The position numbers and the translations under genes are program-made. From Chara braunii (lineage: Eukaryota; Streptophyta; Charophyceae; Charales; Characeae): a DNA stretch of 24,717 bases. Where the stretch lies: contig BFEA01000021.1 of NCBI GenBank assembly GCA_003427395.1, positions 461,394 through 486,110 of the forward strand. The letters are read 5' to 3'. Positions 1 to 9,349 of this stretch are shown piece after piece. The notes beneath the pieces were generated by a model. That model worked only from the letters and a program-made list of their open reading frames with translations. It searched no databases and was not told where the DNA came from. How positions within the stretch are numbered: the stretch's first letter is position 1; each line of letters starts with the position of its first letter.

Positions 1-801
1 TCGGGTTGGAAGATTAGAGACCAGATTTCAAGCGGGAAATCAGATATACGGGGGCGGGATAGGGCCTGGGGTGAGGGGGGTGAGCAGGGATCGAAGATCA
101 GTTTCGTAGGGGCAGAGGAAAGGAGGTCGCGTGGGGGAGGATCAGGGGAACGAGGCGCTGAGGCAACGTAGGAGAACGAAGGAGAAACGAGGAACCCACG
201 AGATCCTAATTAGAGTTACGAACCAATGACAACGAGCTTCCCAGTTGCCCCGATATGATGAAAACATTAATGATGAGAAACTGATCAGATTCAGCCTATC
301 AAAGTGCCGAACTTAGTGACAATCCGACAGGATCAGTCACCAACTCTTTCGCATCACTGTCCAGTGATCCAACGACGGGGGCGGGGTGGGGTCTATGATG
401 ATGGTCAGGATCCGGGAGGAGGATCGGGTTGGAAGATTAGAGACAAGATTTCAAGCGGGAAATCAGATATACGGGAGCGGGTTGGGGCCTGGGGTGAGGG
501 GGGTGAGCAGGGATCGAAGATCAGTTTCGTAGGGGCAGAGGAAAGGAGGTCGCGTGGGGGAGGATCAGGGGAACGACGCGCTGAGGAAACGTAGGAGAAC
601 GAAGTAGAAACGAGGAACCCACGAGATCCTAATCAGAGTTACGAACTGATGGCAGCGAGCTTCCTTGTTGCCCCGATATGATGAAAACATTGATGACGAG
701 GATCTGATCAGATTCAGCCTATCAAAGTGCCGGACTCAGTGGCAACCCGACAGGATCAGTCACCAACTCTTTCGCATCACTGTCCAGCGATCCAACGGGA
801 A
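1..801. repeat. Tandem direct duplication, 423-bp period
   Basis: Positions 1 to about 378 recur at 424 to about 801 with few substitutions. The match starts at tcgggttggaagattagaga in both copies and ends near gatccaacg. The remaining 45 bp of the first unit (379-423) is G-rich and has no partner after the second copy, so this is one and a partial unit entering from the left edge. Open frames across it are biased G/R/S-rich readings of G-rich DNA and show no protein family. The left boundary lies outside the window, so the copy number is unknown. Confidence 0.85.
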
Positions 802-947
802 AACGGTGAAAGTGAGATGGTAATCCTGTTTCGGAGAGCGGGAGATCGCAAGGTATAGAGGAGGTCAGGGACTGGGGCGGGAGGGTTGTGATTGGGACCG
901 GAGCGGGGTTTGGGAGAGAGAGGTCAGGAAGGGGGAAGAGGGGTGAG

Positions 948-1522
948 CACGGGTGGGGATAGAGCGCCCGAGGAGGGAGGCACAAGCCGGTCAGGATCCG
1001 GGGCGATGGGGTCGGGAGACAAGGGTCCGGGCGGGAGACGGGGTTCGTCTGGGGTAGGGTGGGTGGATGGGATAACAGGGGTCGGTAGCGGGGTGGTCGG
1101 GATCCGGGATCGAGGAGAGGGGTAGTGGGATGATCGGGATCCGAGTAGAGGTCGGAGAAGAGGGGTAGTCGGGATCCGAGCCGGATCGGGAAGAGAGCGT
1201 CGGAAGAGAGCGTCAGGGAGGGAGGCACGGGTGGGGATAGGGCGCCCGAGGAGGGAGGCACAAGCCGGTCAGGATCCGGGGCGATGGGGTCGGGAGACCA
1301 GGGTCCGGGCGGGAGACGGGGTTCGTTTGGGGTAGGGTGGGTGGTCGGGATAACAGGAGGTCGGTAGCGGGGTGGTCGGGATCCGGGATCGAGGAGAGGG
1401 GTAGTAGGATGATCGGGATCCGAGTAGAGGTCGGGGAAGGAGAAGAGGGGTAGTCGGGATCCGAGCCGGATCGGGAAGAGAGCGTCGGGGGAGAGCGTCA
1501 GGGAGGGAGGGGAGAGAGGCAT
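948..1522. repeat. Tandem direct duplication, 278-bp period, GGGATCCG-rich
   Basis: The segment starting cacgggtggggat at 948 starts again at 1226 and runs in parallel through about 1519, with a small insertion in the second copy. Each unit contains several GGGATCC(G) submotifs, suggesting older internal amplification. A long minus-strand open frame (722-1522) is an S/P-rich translation of this repeat and carries the same internal duplication. I regard it as a by-product of composition rather than a gene. Confidence 0.85.
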
Positions 1523-1645
1523 TCAAAGGGTTCTCACCTCTAGGTAGTCCTCTTCCTTCATCGGGGGATATCCCCCGGGGCCCCAAAGGATAGAGGGCCC
1601 AGAGACACGTGTCTTCCCTTCGCTATCTGCACCGTAGTCGATGGT

Positions 1646-2410
1646 GTGAAGTTCCTCTTTCGCCCTTATTCTCCTCTTATTCTCTCCTGTCTCCTTCCTC
1701 CTTATTGTTGTCGTCCCTTCTTCCGTGTGAAACCTTTGTACTGTGCTTGCTTCCTCACCTCAGTCTCGCATCGTGATGCTTCTTTGCTCTCTTTATCAAC
1801 CCTTCGTCTCTCCCGCCTTCTTCAACTCTTCGTCTCTCCTGCCTTCTTCCCCCTGTCTACTCTACCCTCCTCCGTTTTCGCGCCCGGTACCTCCCTTGGC
1901 TCCCACCTTCTTCTTTGATCTCGCCCTTGCTTCGTGTTCGACGTGATTATTCCTTGCTCTCTTTATCAACCTTTCNTCTCTCCTGCCTTCTTCANCCCTT
2001 CGTGCCTCCTTATTGNTGTCGTCCCTTCTNCNGTGTGAAACCTTTGTACTCTGCTTGCTTCCTCACCTCGGTCTNGCGTCGTGATGATTCTTGCTCTCTT
2101 TATCAACCCTTCGTCTCTCCTGCCTTCTTCAACCCTTTATCTCTCCTGCCTTCTTCCCCCTGTCTACTCTACCCTTCTCCGTTTTCGCGCCCGGTGCCTC
2201 CCTTAACTCCCACCTTCTTCTTCGATTTCGCCCTTGCTTCGTGTTCGACGTGATGATTCCTTGCGCTCTTCATCAACTTTTCGTCTCTCCTGCCTTCTTC
2301 AACCCTTCGTCTCTCCTGCCTTCTTCCCTACCCTCCTCCGTTTTCGCGCCCGGCACCTCCCTTAGCTCCCACCTTCTTCTTCGATCTCGCCCTTGCTTCG
2401 TGTTCGAAAT
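1646..2410. repeat. Pyrimidine-rich tandem repeat block, about 308-bp period
   Basis: The plus strand is C/T-rich. A segment beginning tattgttgtcgtcccttct at 1703 recurs at 2011 (period 308). A second marker, cgcgcccgg followed by tcccaccttcttctt, occurs at 1879, 2186 and 2345 (spacings 307 and 159), so the third unit is internally shortened. Short ctctcctgccttcttc motifs are repeated inside the units. Several Ns fall here, consistent with assembly difficulty. Overlapping open frames are repeats of S/L/P-rich peptides with no family signature. Confidence 0.8.
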
Positions 2411-3016
2411 CCCTCTTCAATCTCCTCCTTCAATTCGCGGCATGGAAAGCTCTTCCACCTCCTACGCGCCGGTAATCAGCATCGTTCTGGTCATTGGCAC
2501 CCTATACCCTTCGTTGGCCATCGTCTACTCCTGATGCAGCATATCCAGTTCGAAGGTCAGGCAGCCGTGCAATCACCATGATCTAGTAGTCTCTGCAGCA
2601 TCTACTATGGAGAAATCGGCGAAGAGGAGAAGTCTGACACACACACTTTGACCCGAAGGGCGTACTCCACTCGGTTCCANCGAATGTGACCNCGGCCATG
2701 CCNGTCCCAGCCCACTGTAGNTGTGATCCAGGGTTGCGGCTATGGAACCCTTACGTGGCAATCGCAGAGAAAAGGTATACTCTCTTCTCACGATTGAAAA
2801 CACCAGCCACGTCAGCCCGTGACGTGGAGTGAAAAAGCACCCTTACTCGTCGCGCGTGCGCGAAGCGCTCCACAAAATTTTCCGCGACTGTTGTGATTAG
2901 AGTTTTTTGGTCGGGATAATTGGTGGAGAACGCCCATCAAAAGCAAACTTGCCTAGGCCAGCTCGTTTTTCCTTTGGCATGCTCTGCGTCATGAAAAAAA
3001 GTCTCTGAGGTACTGG
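2411..3016. other. Unassigned non-coding stretch
   Basis: About 600 bases with no convincing gene. Short frames on both strands have no recognisable motif, and several Ns occur at 2680-2721. The only structure I can point to is the 8-bp inverted repeat at 2807-2827, listed separately. Confidence 0.5.
2807..2827. promoter_or_regulatory. Inverted CCACGTCA/TGACGTGG pair
   Basis: Perfect 8-bp arms (ccacgtca at 2807-2814 and tgacgtgg at 2820-2827) surround a 5-nt spacer. TGACGTGG is a known plant bZIP-type (hexamer/G-box-like) core. No gene start can be shown nearby, so a regulatory role is inference. Confidence 0.35.
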
Positions 3017-3018
3017 TT

Positions 3019-3304
3019 GTTTAACATGTCCCATGGGGCATATGAAAAAGACAAAAATGTGGCGGGTGCATCTGGCCATGTTCTAGAGGGAAGTTCATAC
3101 TCATGTTGCACATTTCGAGAGTGGTTTAACATGTCATACTCATTTTGCACATTTCCAGAGTGGTTTAACATGTCACATGTGGCTGCGCCACACCACTCTG
3201 GAAATGTGAAAAAGACAAAAATGTGGTGGATGCATCTGGCCATGTTCTAGCGGGAAGCTCATACTCATTTTGCACATTTCGAGAGTGGTTTAACATGTCA
3301 CATG
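3019..3304. repeat. Minisatellite with 39-bp unit and nested 164-bp duplication
   Basis: A 39-bp unit starting tcatactcat and ending gtttaacatg occurs at 3095-3133, 3134-3172 and 3259-3297. A larger block starting tgaaaaagacaaaaatgtgg is present at 3043 and again at 3207 (period 164). A perfect 17-bp inverted repeat (3149-3165 with 3192-3208) sits between the copies, so the second block is joined by a palindrome. Minus-strand frames translate it as repeated MLNHSRNVQ-like peptides. I do not regard them as a gene. Confidence 0.8.
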
Positions 3305-3352
3305 GTGACCTGTTGGCCATGCAGCGTGTTTCAACCCTGCCTGGCGGCGCTT

Positions 3353-3525
3353 CACTTTTTTTTTTGTTGTTGTTTTTTGTTTTTTTTCCCCCCTGCAAAC
3401 AGCCTTGGAGGCAGCTTGAGGCTGGTAGGAGAAGTCACCTCAAGCCCTTCTGGGGAAGACTCCATCTTTCTTTCTTTCTTTCTTTCTTTCTTTTTTTTTT
3501 TTTTTTCCTCTCTTTTTTTTTTCCC
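3353..3525. repeat. T-rich and CTTT microsatellite tracts
   Basis: Poly(T) with interspersed GTTG occurs at about 3353-3389, and (CTTT)n passing into poly(T) occurs at about 3468-3525. A unique-looking stretch of about 80 bp separates them. Confidence 0.8.
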
Positions 3526-3735
3526 AAAACAACCCTATCGTCTGCTAGGGGTGCTGATAAGAGCAGACACCACTAGCATCGTCGGGAATGCTCCATCTAT
3601 TGGTGGGGATCAGCACCTGATGGGAAACGGGCCCAGGTCCCTATAATGCCTCTTAGGATGGCTCCAGTGTATTCATGCGGAGGAGCAGCGCGTGCTGGGA
3701 AGCAGTCCCAGCATCCCTTGTCTGAACAAAGAAGG
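3526..3735. other. Short unassigned flank of the LINE
   Basis: No gene is seen. A 9-bp inverted repeat (ggtgctgat at 3550-3558, atcagcacc at 3609-3617) is the only structure. It precedes the LINE poly(A) end. Confidence 0.4.
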
Positions 3736-3743
3736 CCTTTCAT

Positions 3744-3744
<1 letters not shown>
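3736..3744. repeat. Candidate LINE target-site duplication, 3' side
   Basis: The nine bases cctttcatg directly abut the LINE poly(T) (its poly(A) on the minus strand) and recur at 11868-11876, beyond the LINE 5' region. A 9-mer match within about 1 kb of searched flank is unlikely but not impossible by chance. Confidence 0.5.

Positions 3745-3790
<46 letters not shown>
3745..3790 (-). other. LINE poly(A) tail (poly(T) on plus strand)
   Basis: An uninterrupted run of 46 T on the plus strand lies directly downstream, in LINE orientation, of the 3' UTR. A long pure tail suggests recent insertion, although homopolymers are also prone to length and assembly error. Confidence 0.85.
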
Positions 3791-3791
<1 letters not shown>

Positions 3792-4223
3792 GGAAGGTTT
3801 CAAATATATTTCAAGAAAACCAATGGGACGAGGCCGGGGACCTCACAATTCGACCCGGAAATGACCTGGCAGCCTCAGCCAGTTTCACTTACAGACCTCA
3901 CTCGAGACCTTCGAAGTCTATCCGATCTCTAGTGTTACTGGAAACTGGGTCCAGCGTCCCATTCTAACTCCAGAAACTTCCCAAAATAAACCTTCTAGCT
4001 CAAGTAAAAAGGGTTGCATTGCAACCAATTGCTTTCTGAAAAGGAGAGCCCCTTCCTCACAAAACTCCAAACATTTGAACACATTGGGCTCGTTAGCCTG
4101 ATCCTCGAACTGTAACCTGAGACGGCTAACTACATCAACCACCTACAAATGGACAGTTTACCACAGACAATGGACCTATCTCTACCACTGTCCAAATCAT
4201 TTCGGGGAAAANCCCCTAACATC
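3791..4223 (-). other. LINE 3' untranslated region
   Basis: About 430 bases between the ORF2 stop and the poly(A). A 74-codon minus frame at 3918-4142 has no motif I recognise and is probably fortuitous. Confidence 0.6.
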
Positions 4224-5831
4224 CTAATGTAACCAGGGGCTAATAATCAACTTACCATCCTGGGAGACCNAGGCAAACAGTTCTTGAGCAGCCCAGGTAT
4301 GGAGAAACCACCAGGATCCCTTCCTTTGCCAATCAGCCATGATTATCAATCTGATTTGTNCCCTAATAGAACCCTTCAGTTCCNCNGAGTGTAGTATTTC
4401 TTCCCTGAATAGCTTCTGATTCCGAGCAGTCCAAATCACCTTCATTATGACTCCCCTGCAAACTTGGGCAATATANCCCCACCCTGAATCAAAGGTCCTT
4501 ACTCCTGATGTGCAGCCTGAGCGGATCCAGGACTCAGTCCACACTATATCAGGAGATCCGACCTCAGACCATAACTTCGACCACCATTGCCAAATCAACC
4601 TCGAAAGAGGACAATCTATCCACAAATGATTGGTGGTCTCCAGCGCCCACCCGCATCGTGGGCATACAGAAGAGATCTCCATTCCCTTAGAGGCCAACCA
4701 TTCTGCTGATGGAACCGACTGCATAGATTGCAACCACAGTAGGCTCGCTGTCTTTTGATCAGGAAGCTTCGGAAGTTGTTTCCAAAACTTCAGTAACTTC
4801 TCTTCTGTAATATGGTCCGATGGGTGGGCCGCCCATCTTTTGGTAGCTGTGGCCAATGGCATCTTGTTGACTTTCAATAACTGCAAGGCCCTACCATTCT
4901 GGGAAGAGTAGTGGCTTAAAGGAAGATAATCTCCTGTTTTAGGCACATCATTCCAACCAACCAGATAGGGTTCCACTTTGAGGGTTGAGATCTGACGACC
5001 CCCTGAGCACACCTCTTTTCCATCCAGGCCTGTCGACACCCACACCCTTACTTCCTGAAGATCTTCCTCCAAGACCCTTGTCTCCTCCTCCTTGAACGTC
5101 AACCGGTCCTCTGTCCTACCAGATGCCACCAGCTGCCAGACTTGAATCTTAGTGCCGAGCGGTGCANAGGGTCCAATCACTCGCCAAAAGGTGGTAGGGC
5201 TTGTCGGGGAGGCGAACCACGTATCTACAGCAGGGTGACGGTCCGGCTGGAGAGACCCTATCCAGGCTGGAGGGATAGCTTTCTTCAAGCTACTAAAGTT
5301 TTGTTCGAGGTTGTGCAGTCTTGGGAGTTTACGGCGCAGAACTGCTATTGGGAACCAGTCCTTCCGATCATCATCCCAAATGTCTTTAAGAAAGATAACC
5401 CCTTTCTTACACCAGTTCTTGCCAAAATTGCTTGAGGACTCAGCTGCCGAAAAGACCGAACCGCTGTCGTGACGTATTCGAGGATTGTCAAATAAGGGCT
5501 GATTTAAGATTTCTGTTCGAGTAGATGGTTCCCTAAATATTGTTGGCCTTAATATATTCCAAGCAAACAGTATTGCTTTCCAAATTGTAGATTTCGGTCT
5601 GCGTTGTGTGAATGAGGGAAGACACAAACAGGGCAAAATGTCAGAGTGATTTTCAAACCGCCATCCCGAACCCATGAGATATTCAGCTAACAGTATCCAA
5701 GCCTTTGTTGAATCCGACATCATGGCCAAAACCGGCCATTTAGCAAGCAGAGCCAAAAGTTTCCCAGGCAACTTTCGACATAAAGCTTTGATCATCATCC
5801 GCCTCCGGTTTCCAAATGAACTTGGCTGCAC
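4224..5831 (-). pseudogene. LINE ORF2 C-terminal part: connector and zf-RVT domain
   Basis: This frame continues ORF2 after a one-base shift relative to the RT frame. The true junction lies within the 5740-5831 overlap, so the first roughly 25 residues are out-of-frame reading. Sense sequence resumes around LLALLAKWPVLAMM. Near residue 390 is CPRC-x7-H-x4-C (CPRCGWALETTNHLWIDC), typical of the zf-RVT zinc-binding region found after plant LINE reverse transcriptases. It is followed by W-rich sequence (IWQWWSKLW). The domain is thought to assist RNA binding or target priming. Several codons contain N. The frame ends at a normal-looking stop before the 3' UTR. Confidence 0.8.
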
Positions 5832-7317
5832 ACCGTCGGATCAGCGCATAGGCCTCCTTTCCTAATAGGTGAACAGCTAACACAAACCATAAGGTAGAGA
5901 AGGCCGGTGCTGACAACACGAGCGCACGGCCTAATAGTGAGAGGAATCTTCCATTTACCCACTTCCCAACCTTCGCGACTATTCTTCTTTCCAAAATAAT
6001 GTCTTGTGACTTAGAGGAATCGGACAGAGAAACCTGAACGCCCAACAGCCCTTCTGAGATATCTGCTGATATTTTCTTCATTCCCCATTCTCCCGTAAAG
6101 GTGAAACCATCCGGAATGAGTACCGCAGATTTTGACCAGTTAATCGAAGCTTCGGATAACTCACAATACTCGTCTAATACAGTCCGCAGCTCTGATGTAG
6201 AGTCCGCCGAGTTATCGCAGACGACCGTCAGGTCGTCTGCGATGGCCCCCCCTTTCCATTGGAAGGAGGGGGAAATGTTCAGGCCCTTGATGCGGTCGTT
6301 GTACCTGATATTATCCAAAAGGACTTCCAGTTGAAGTATGAATAAGAGCGGGGCCAAAGGGCATCCTTGGCGAAGAGAGCGAGTTAGTTCAAAAGGGGGA
6401 GAAAGACATCCATTGATATTAACCATAGCCACTCCCCTGGAATACATTGCCTTCACCAGCTTACAGAAAACTGAACCAAAGCCCATATGTGCCAAGGTGG
6501 TTGCCACAAAGTCCCAACCAACCTTGTCGTAGGCCTTCTCCATATCCAGGAGAAGGACTGCTACCTCTCTATTCTCCAAGCTAATAATCTCTAGTGCCTT
6601 CAGCGTAGCTAGAATGTTTTCAAAAATCGACCTTCCCTTCACAAATGCTCCTTGCTCTGGCCCAATTAGTTCAGGGAGGTAGCGGGCCAATCTAATCGCC
6701 AAAGCCTTGGCCAGTATCTTATAGGCAACATTTAGGAGGGATATCGGACGCCAATTACGAATCTCCTTTTTGTCTCCCTTCTTATAAAGTAATGATATGA
6801 TGCCTGTTATAAGTCCTTTGGGCAATCTCCCCTCTGTTATCGCATAATTGCAAATTGTCGTCAGAAAAGGGCCAAAAGCTTCCCACGTTGCGGTGTACAA
6901 CTCTACCGGCAGTCCATCTATACCAGGGCACTTACCCAACGCCATCTGCTTTGCTGCGTGGAGTAACTCTTCTTCCGTGAATGGTCTATCAAGGTCTAAT
7001 CTGCCGGCCTGAGATATACGAACTTGTGTCCGGTCCCAAAAGGACGAAGTCAATGACAGATTAGAATCAAAGGACCGATCTGGATATACTGTTGTCAGAA
7101 TGTTCGAAAAGTACTCCGCAGCATAGGTACACATTGCAGAAGTAGAGACAGCCACCGGAGTGTCTGGCGCAAAAGGATGGATCAACTCCCTCAGAAGAGG
7201 TTTAATACCATGGAACAACAAGGAGCGGAAGGTAAGTTTAGTCATGCGATCTTGTCCTTTAAGACCTCTGATCTTTAACCACTCCAGCCACTGAGTTTGT
7301 TTCTGTGTTTCTACCAT
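5740..7317 (-). pseudogene. LINE ORF2 reverse transcriptase domain
   Basis: This is the RT segment of ORF2 and would copy LINE RNA into DNA at the nicked target. Visible motifs are fingers with YKKGDKKEIRNWRPISLL (about residues 178-195) and EQGAFVKGRSI (221-231), motif A LLDMEKAYD (256-264), motif B RQGCPL (316-321), and motif C IADD (359-362). The A and C catalytic aspartates look intact. It is in the same frame as the endonuclease segment upstream but separated by TGA at 7432-7434 and TAG at 7357-7359. The reading shifts by one base after about residue 520 (AWETF), ending early. The methionine at 7317 is simply the first after the stop, not a real start. Confidence 0.9.
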
Positions 7318-7431
7318 TTCTAGCTGAAGTAGCAGACCTTTCCTAACTCTGGTCCACTACAAATCGCCATACGGGTCTTTACCCAGCTCGGCTTCGACTT
7401 TCATTATTTCTTGCTTCAAATTTTCTTCCTT

Positions 7432-8379
7432 TCAGTTGCGTCGTCCGACTTTGATTTGGGAGAAAACATTCAACGCTGATTGTAAGATGCCCAAGCCCGT
7501 GTCTGCCCAATCCTCTAAATTTGAGAACAGTGACTTCGCCCCTTTCCATTTCTTCACCTGGTCTTTAACCCAGTTAAGAATACCTTCATCTTTCAAGTGT
7601 GCAGTATTCAGTCTGAAGGTACCTCTCATTCTTTCCACCTGGTCTCCCGAGATCACGTCCATAGTTAGTGGATAGTGGTCTGACAGGTCTGAAATCTGCA
7701 GGTCAACTGCTATGCAGCGATCCCATAGAGCACCCCTTGCCAACATGAAGTCCAATCTTCGAGCAGGAGGAGGTGTATATTGGTCCGGCTGAGCGCCAAA
7801 CCAGGAGAAGCCCGGAGTGTCCGGATTGATCACTCGGTAAGCATCACACAACGATTGCGATTCCATGAACTCGACGATTATTCTCGTATCCCTACGAATT
7901 GGATTTCGACTCGGGGTATCTAGGCCAGGAGTAATGGTTGTATTCCAATTTCCAGCAATCACTAGGTTCTCCGTATCAGGTAAATAAGTTGGCAAATTTG
8001 CAAAGAAGTTACAGCGCTTTGAATAGTCTACAGGAGCGTAGACCGACATTATACCCCAATCATCGGATCCTACCGCTATTTTCACCCAAGCAAAACGACC
8101 TTGAATATCCACAAAACTATCCAAGATTTCAACGTTTAGGTCCTTGTGGAGTAGGACGGCTACCCCACCCTTAGTCCCATTGGCAGGGGCCCACACTTGG
8201 TGACCCTGCCACCAATTTGCATATTCTGCAATGCGGGTTGCGTCCAACTTAGTTTCTTGAATGCACAAGATATGAACTGCTTGAGAATGAACCCAAGAAA
8301 ACAATCTTAATCTTCTGTCTCTGTCATTCAGTCTTCTGAAGTTCCAACTAACAAGCCTCAGACGGCTAGGCAGGACCAT
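7432..8379 (-). pseudogene. LINE ORF2 N-terminus: APE-type endonuclease domain
   Basis: This is the apurinic-endonuclease-like domain that nicks target DNA for target-primed reverse transcription. Conserved blocks are LVSWN (N13), IQETK (E42), GGVAVLL, SVYAP (Y114), LDF (D210) and LSDH (D234/H235). The usual GD[FW]N block reads GNWN, with Asn at residue 144 in place of the catalytic Asp, which should weaken or abolish nicking. The ATG at 8379 overlaps the end of ORF1 by 14 nt in a different frame, so termination-reinitiation or leaky scanning is plausible. The frame stops at TGA 7432-7434, before the RT. Confidence 0.9.
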
Positions 8380-9349
8380 CAGATTGTCCGACCTCTCCGC
8401 TCTTTGCTTGGATGTGGCGGTGGGAGCCAGCTGGAAGCTTTCTGCGTTTATCGTCTTCGTCCTCCCCAGAGTGTAGTTGCGTTAGAGCCCGCGGACTCTG
8501 AAGAGCAGCTACAAACTGGGGAGAAACAATCGTTTCTCTCAGAGCTGCATGTTTAAGCCAGTCGACAATAACCTGAGCTGTAATTCCTTCTGAGAGATAT
8601 ATCTTCTTAAGAATAGGGTTAACCGGCTTGGCAAACTGTTCAGCTGGAATCCAGTAAGGATTCAGAATTTTGAGTTTGTCCGCAGTGTCCTCTTTCAGCT
8701 GGATATTCATAAATGCAAAATAAATACAAGCTTTGCAGCTTCTTTTCCCAGAAGCCCAATCGAAGACATAGCGATTTACTTTCGGCTCTGGCATCACTCT
8801 GGCATAACACACTCCCTTCAAGATTTTCCGGACATGTCCCATAATATACAGTTCGAAAGGTTGACCCTCTATTCTGACACAAGCCATGTCCATCACCCCT
8901 TCCGATGGAGTAAAGGATAAAATCATTGGGCCTGAGGGGGTGGGTACGCAGATGAGGGGGACTAAGTAGTCCTCCGTTTTTCCTTTATCAGCTCGAGCAG
9001 CGGTAGTCATAGGCAGAGCTGAAAAAAGAGAGCGTGCCGCTTTGCTCTTGGCCTTTGCGGGTTTCTGGACATTGGTCCCGGCTCCCCGATCTGGGACAGT
9101 GTCTGCGACCGTTTTGGCTTGTCCAGAGATCATACGGGACTTTTTGACTGGAGTCCCAGTGGACTGGTTCTGTTGTCCAGGAGAAGGAAGGTCTCGTGGG
9201 TTGGAGTCATCCAGCATGTCTGATGAGGGACCCAGAGGTACCGCTAAAAATGGGTCCAACTGTACTGGAGAGGCCGTACCACCATCCCTGTCTGCAGTTA
9301 CCTTGTCAGAATCGGTCCCGTCTGTAATCAACAAAGTCCCGGATGATTT
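8366..9349 (-). pseudogene. LINE ORF1 C-terminal part, after in-frame stop
   Basis: In exactly the same frame as the upstream ORF1 segment (10744 and 9334 differ by a multiple of three) and separated from it only by one TAA at 9350-9352. I read it as one ORF1 of about 790 codons split by a nonsense change. It carries a basic/KA-rich linker and then a globular-looking region (SFTPSEGVMDMACVRIEGQPFE onward) ending in a DEDDKRRK-rich tail. I do not recognise a named domain in this half. The end overlaps the ORF2 start by 14 nt. Confidence 0.75.

Noticed and set aside
722-1522. 266-codon minus-strand open frame
   Set aside because: S/P/L-rich translation of GC-rich tandem repeats. The peptide duplicates because the DNA does, and it has no family motif.
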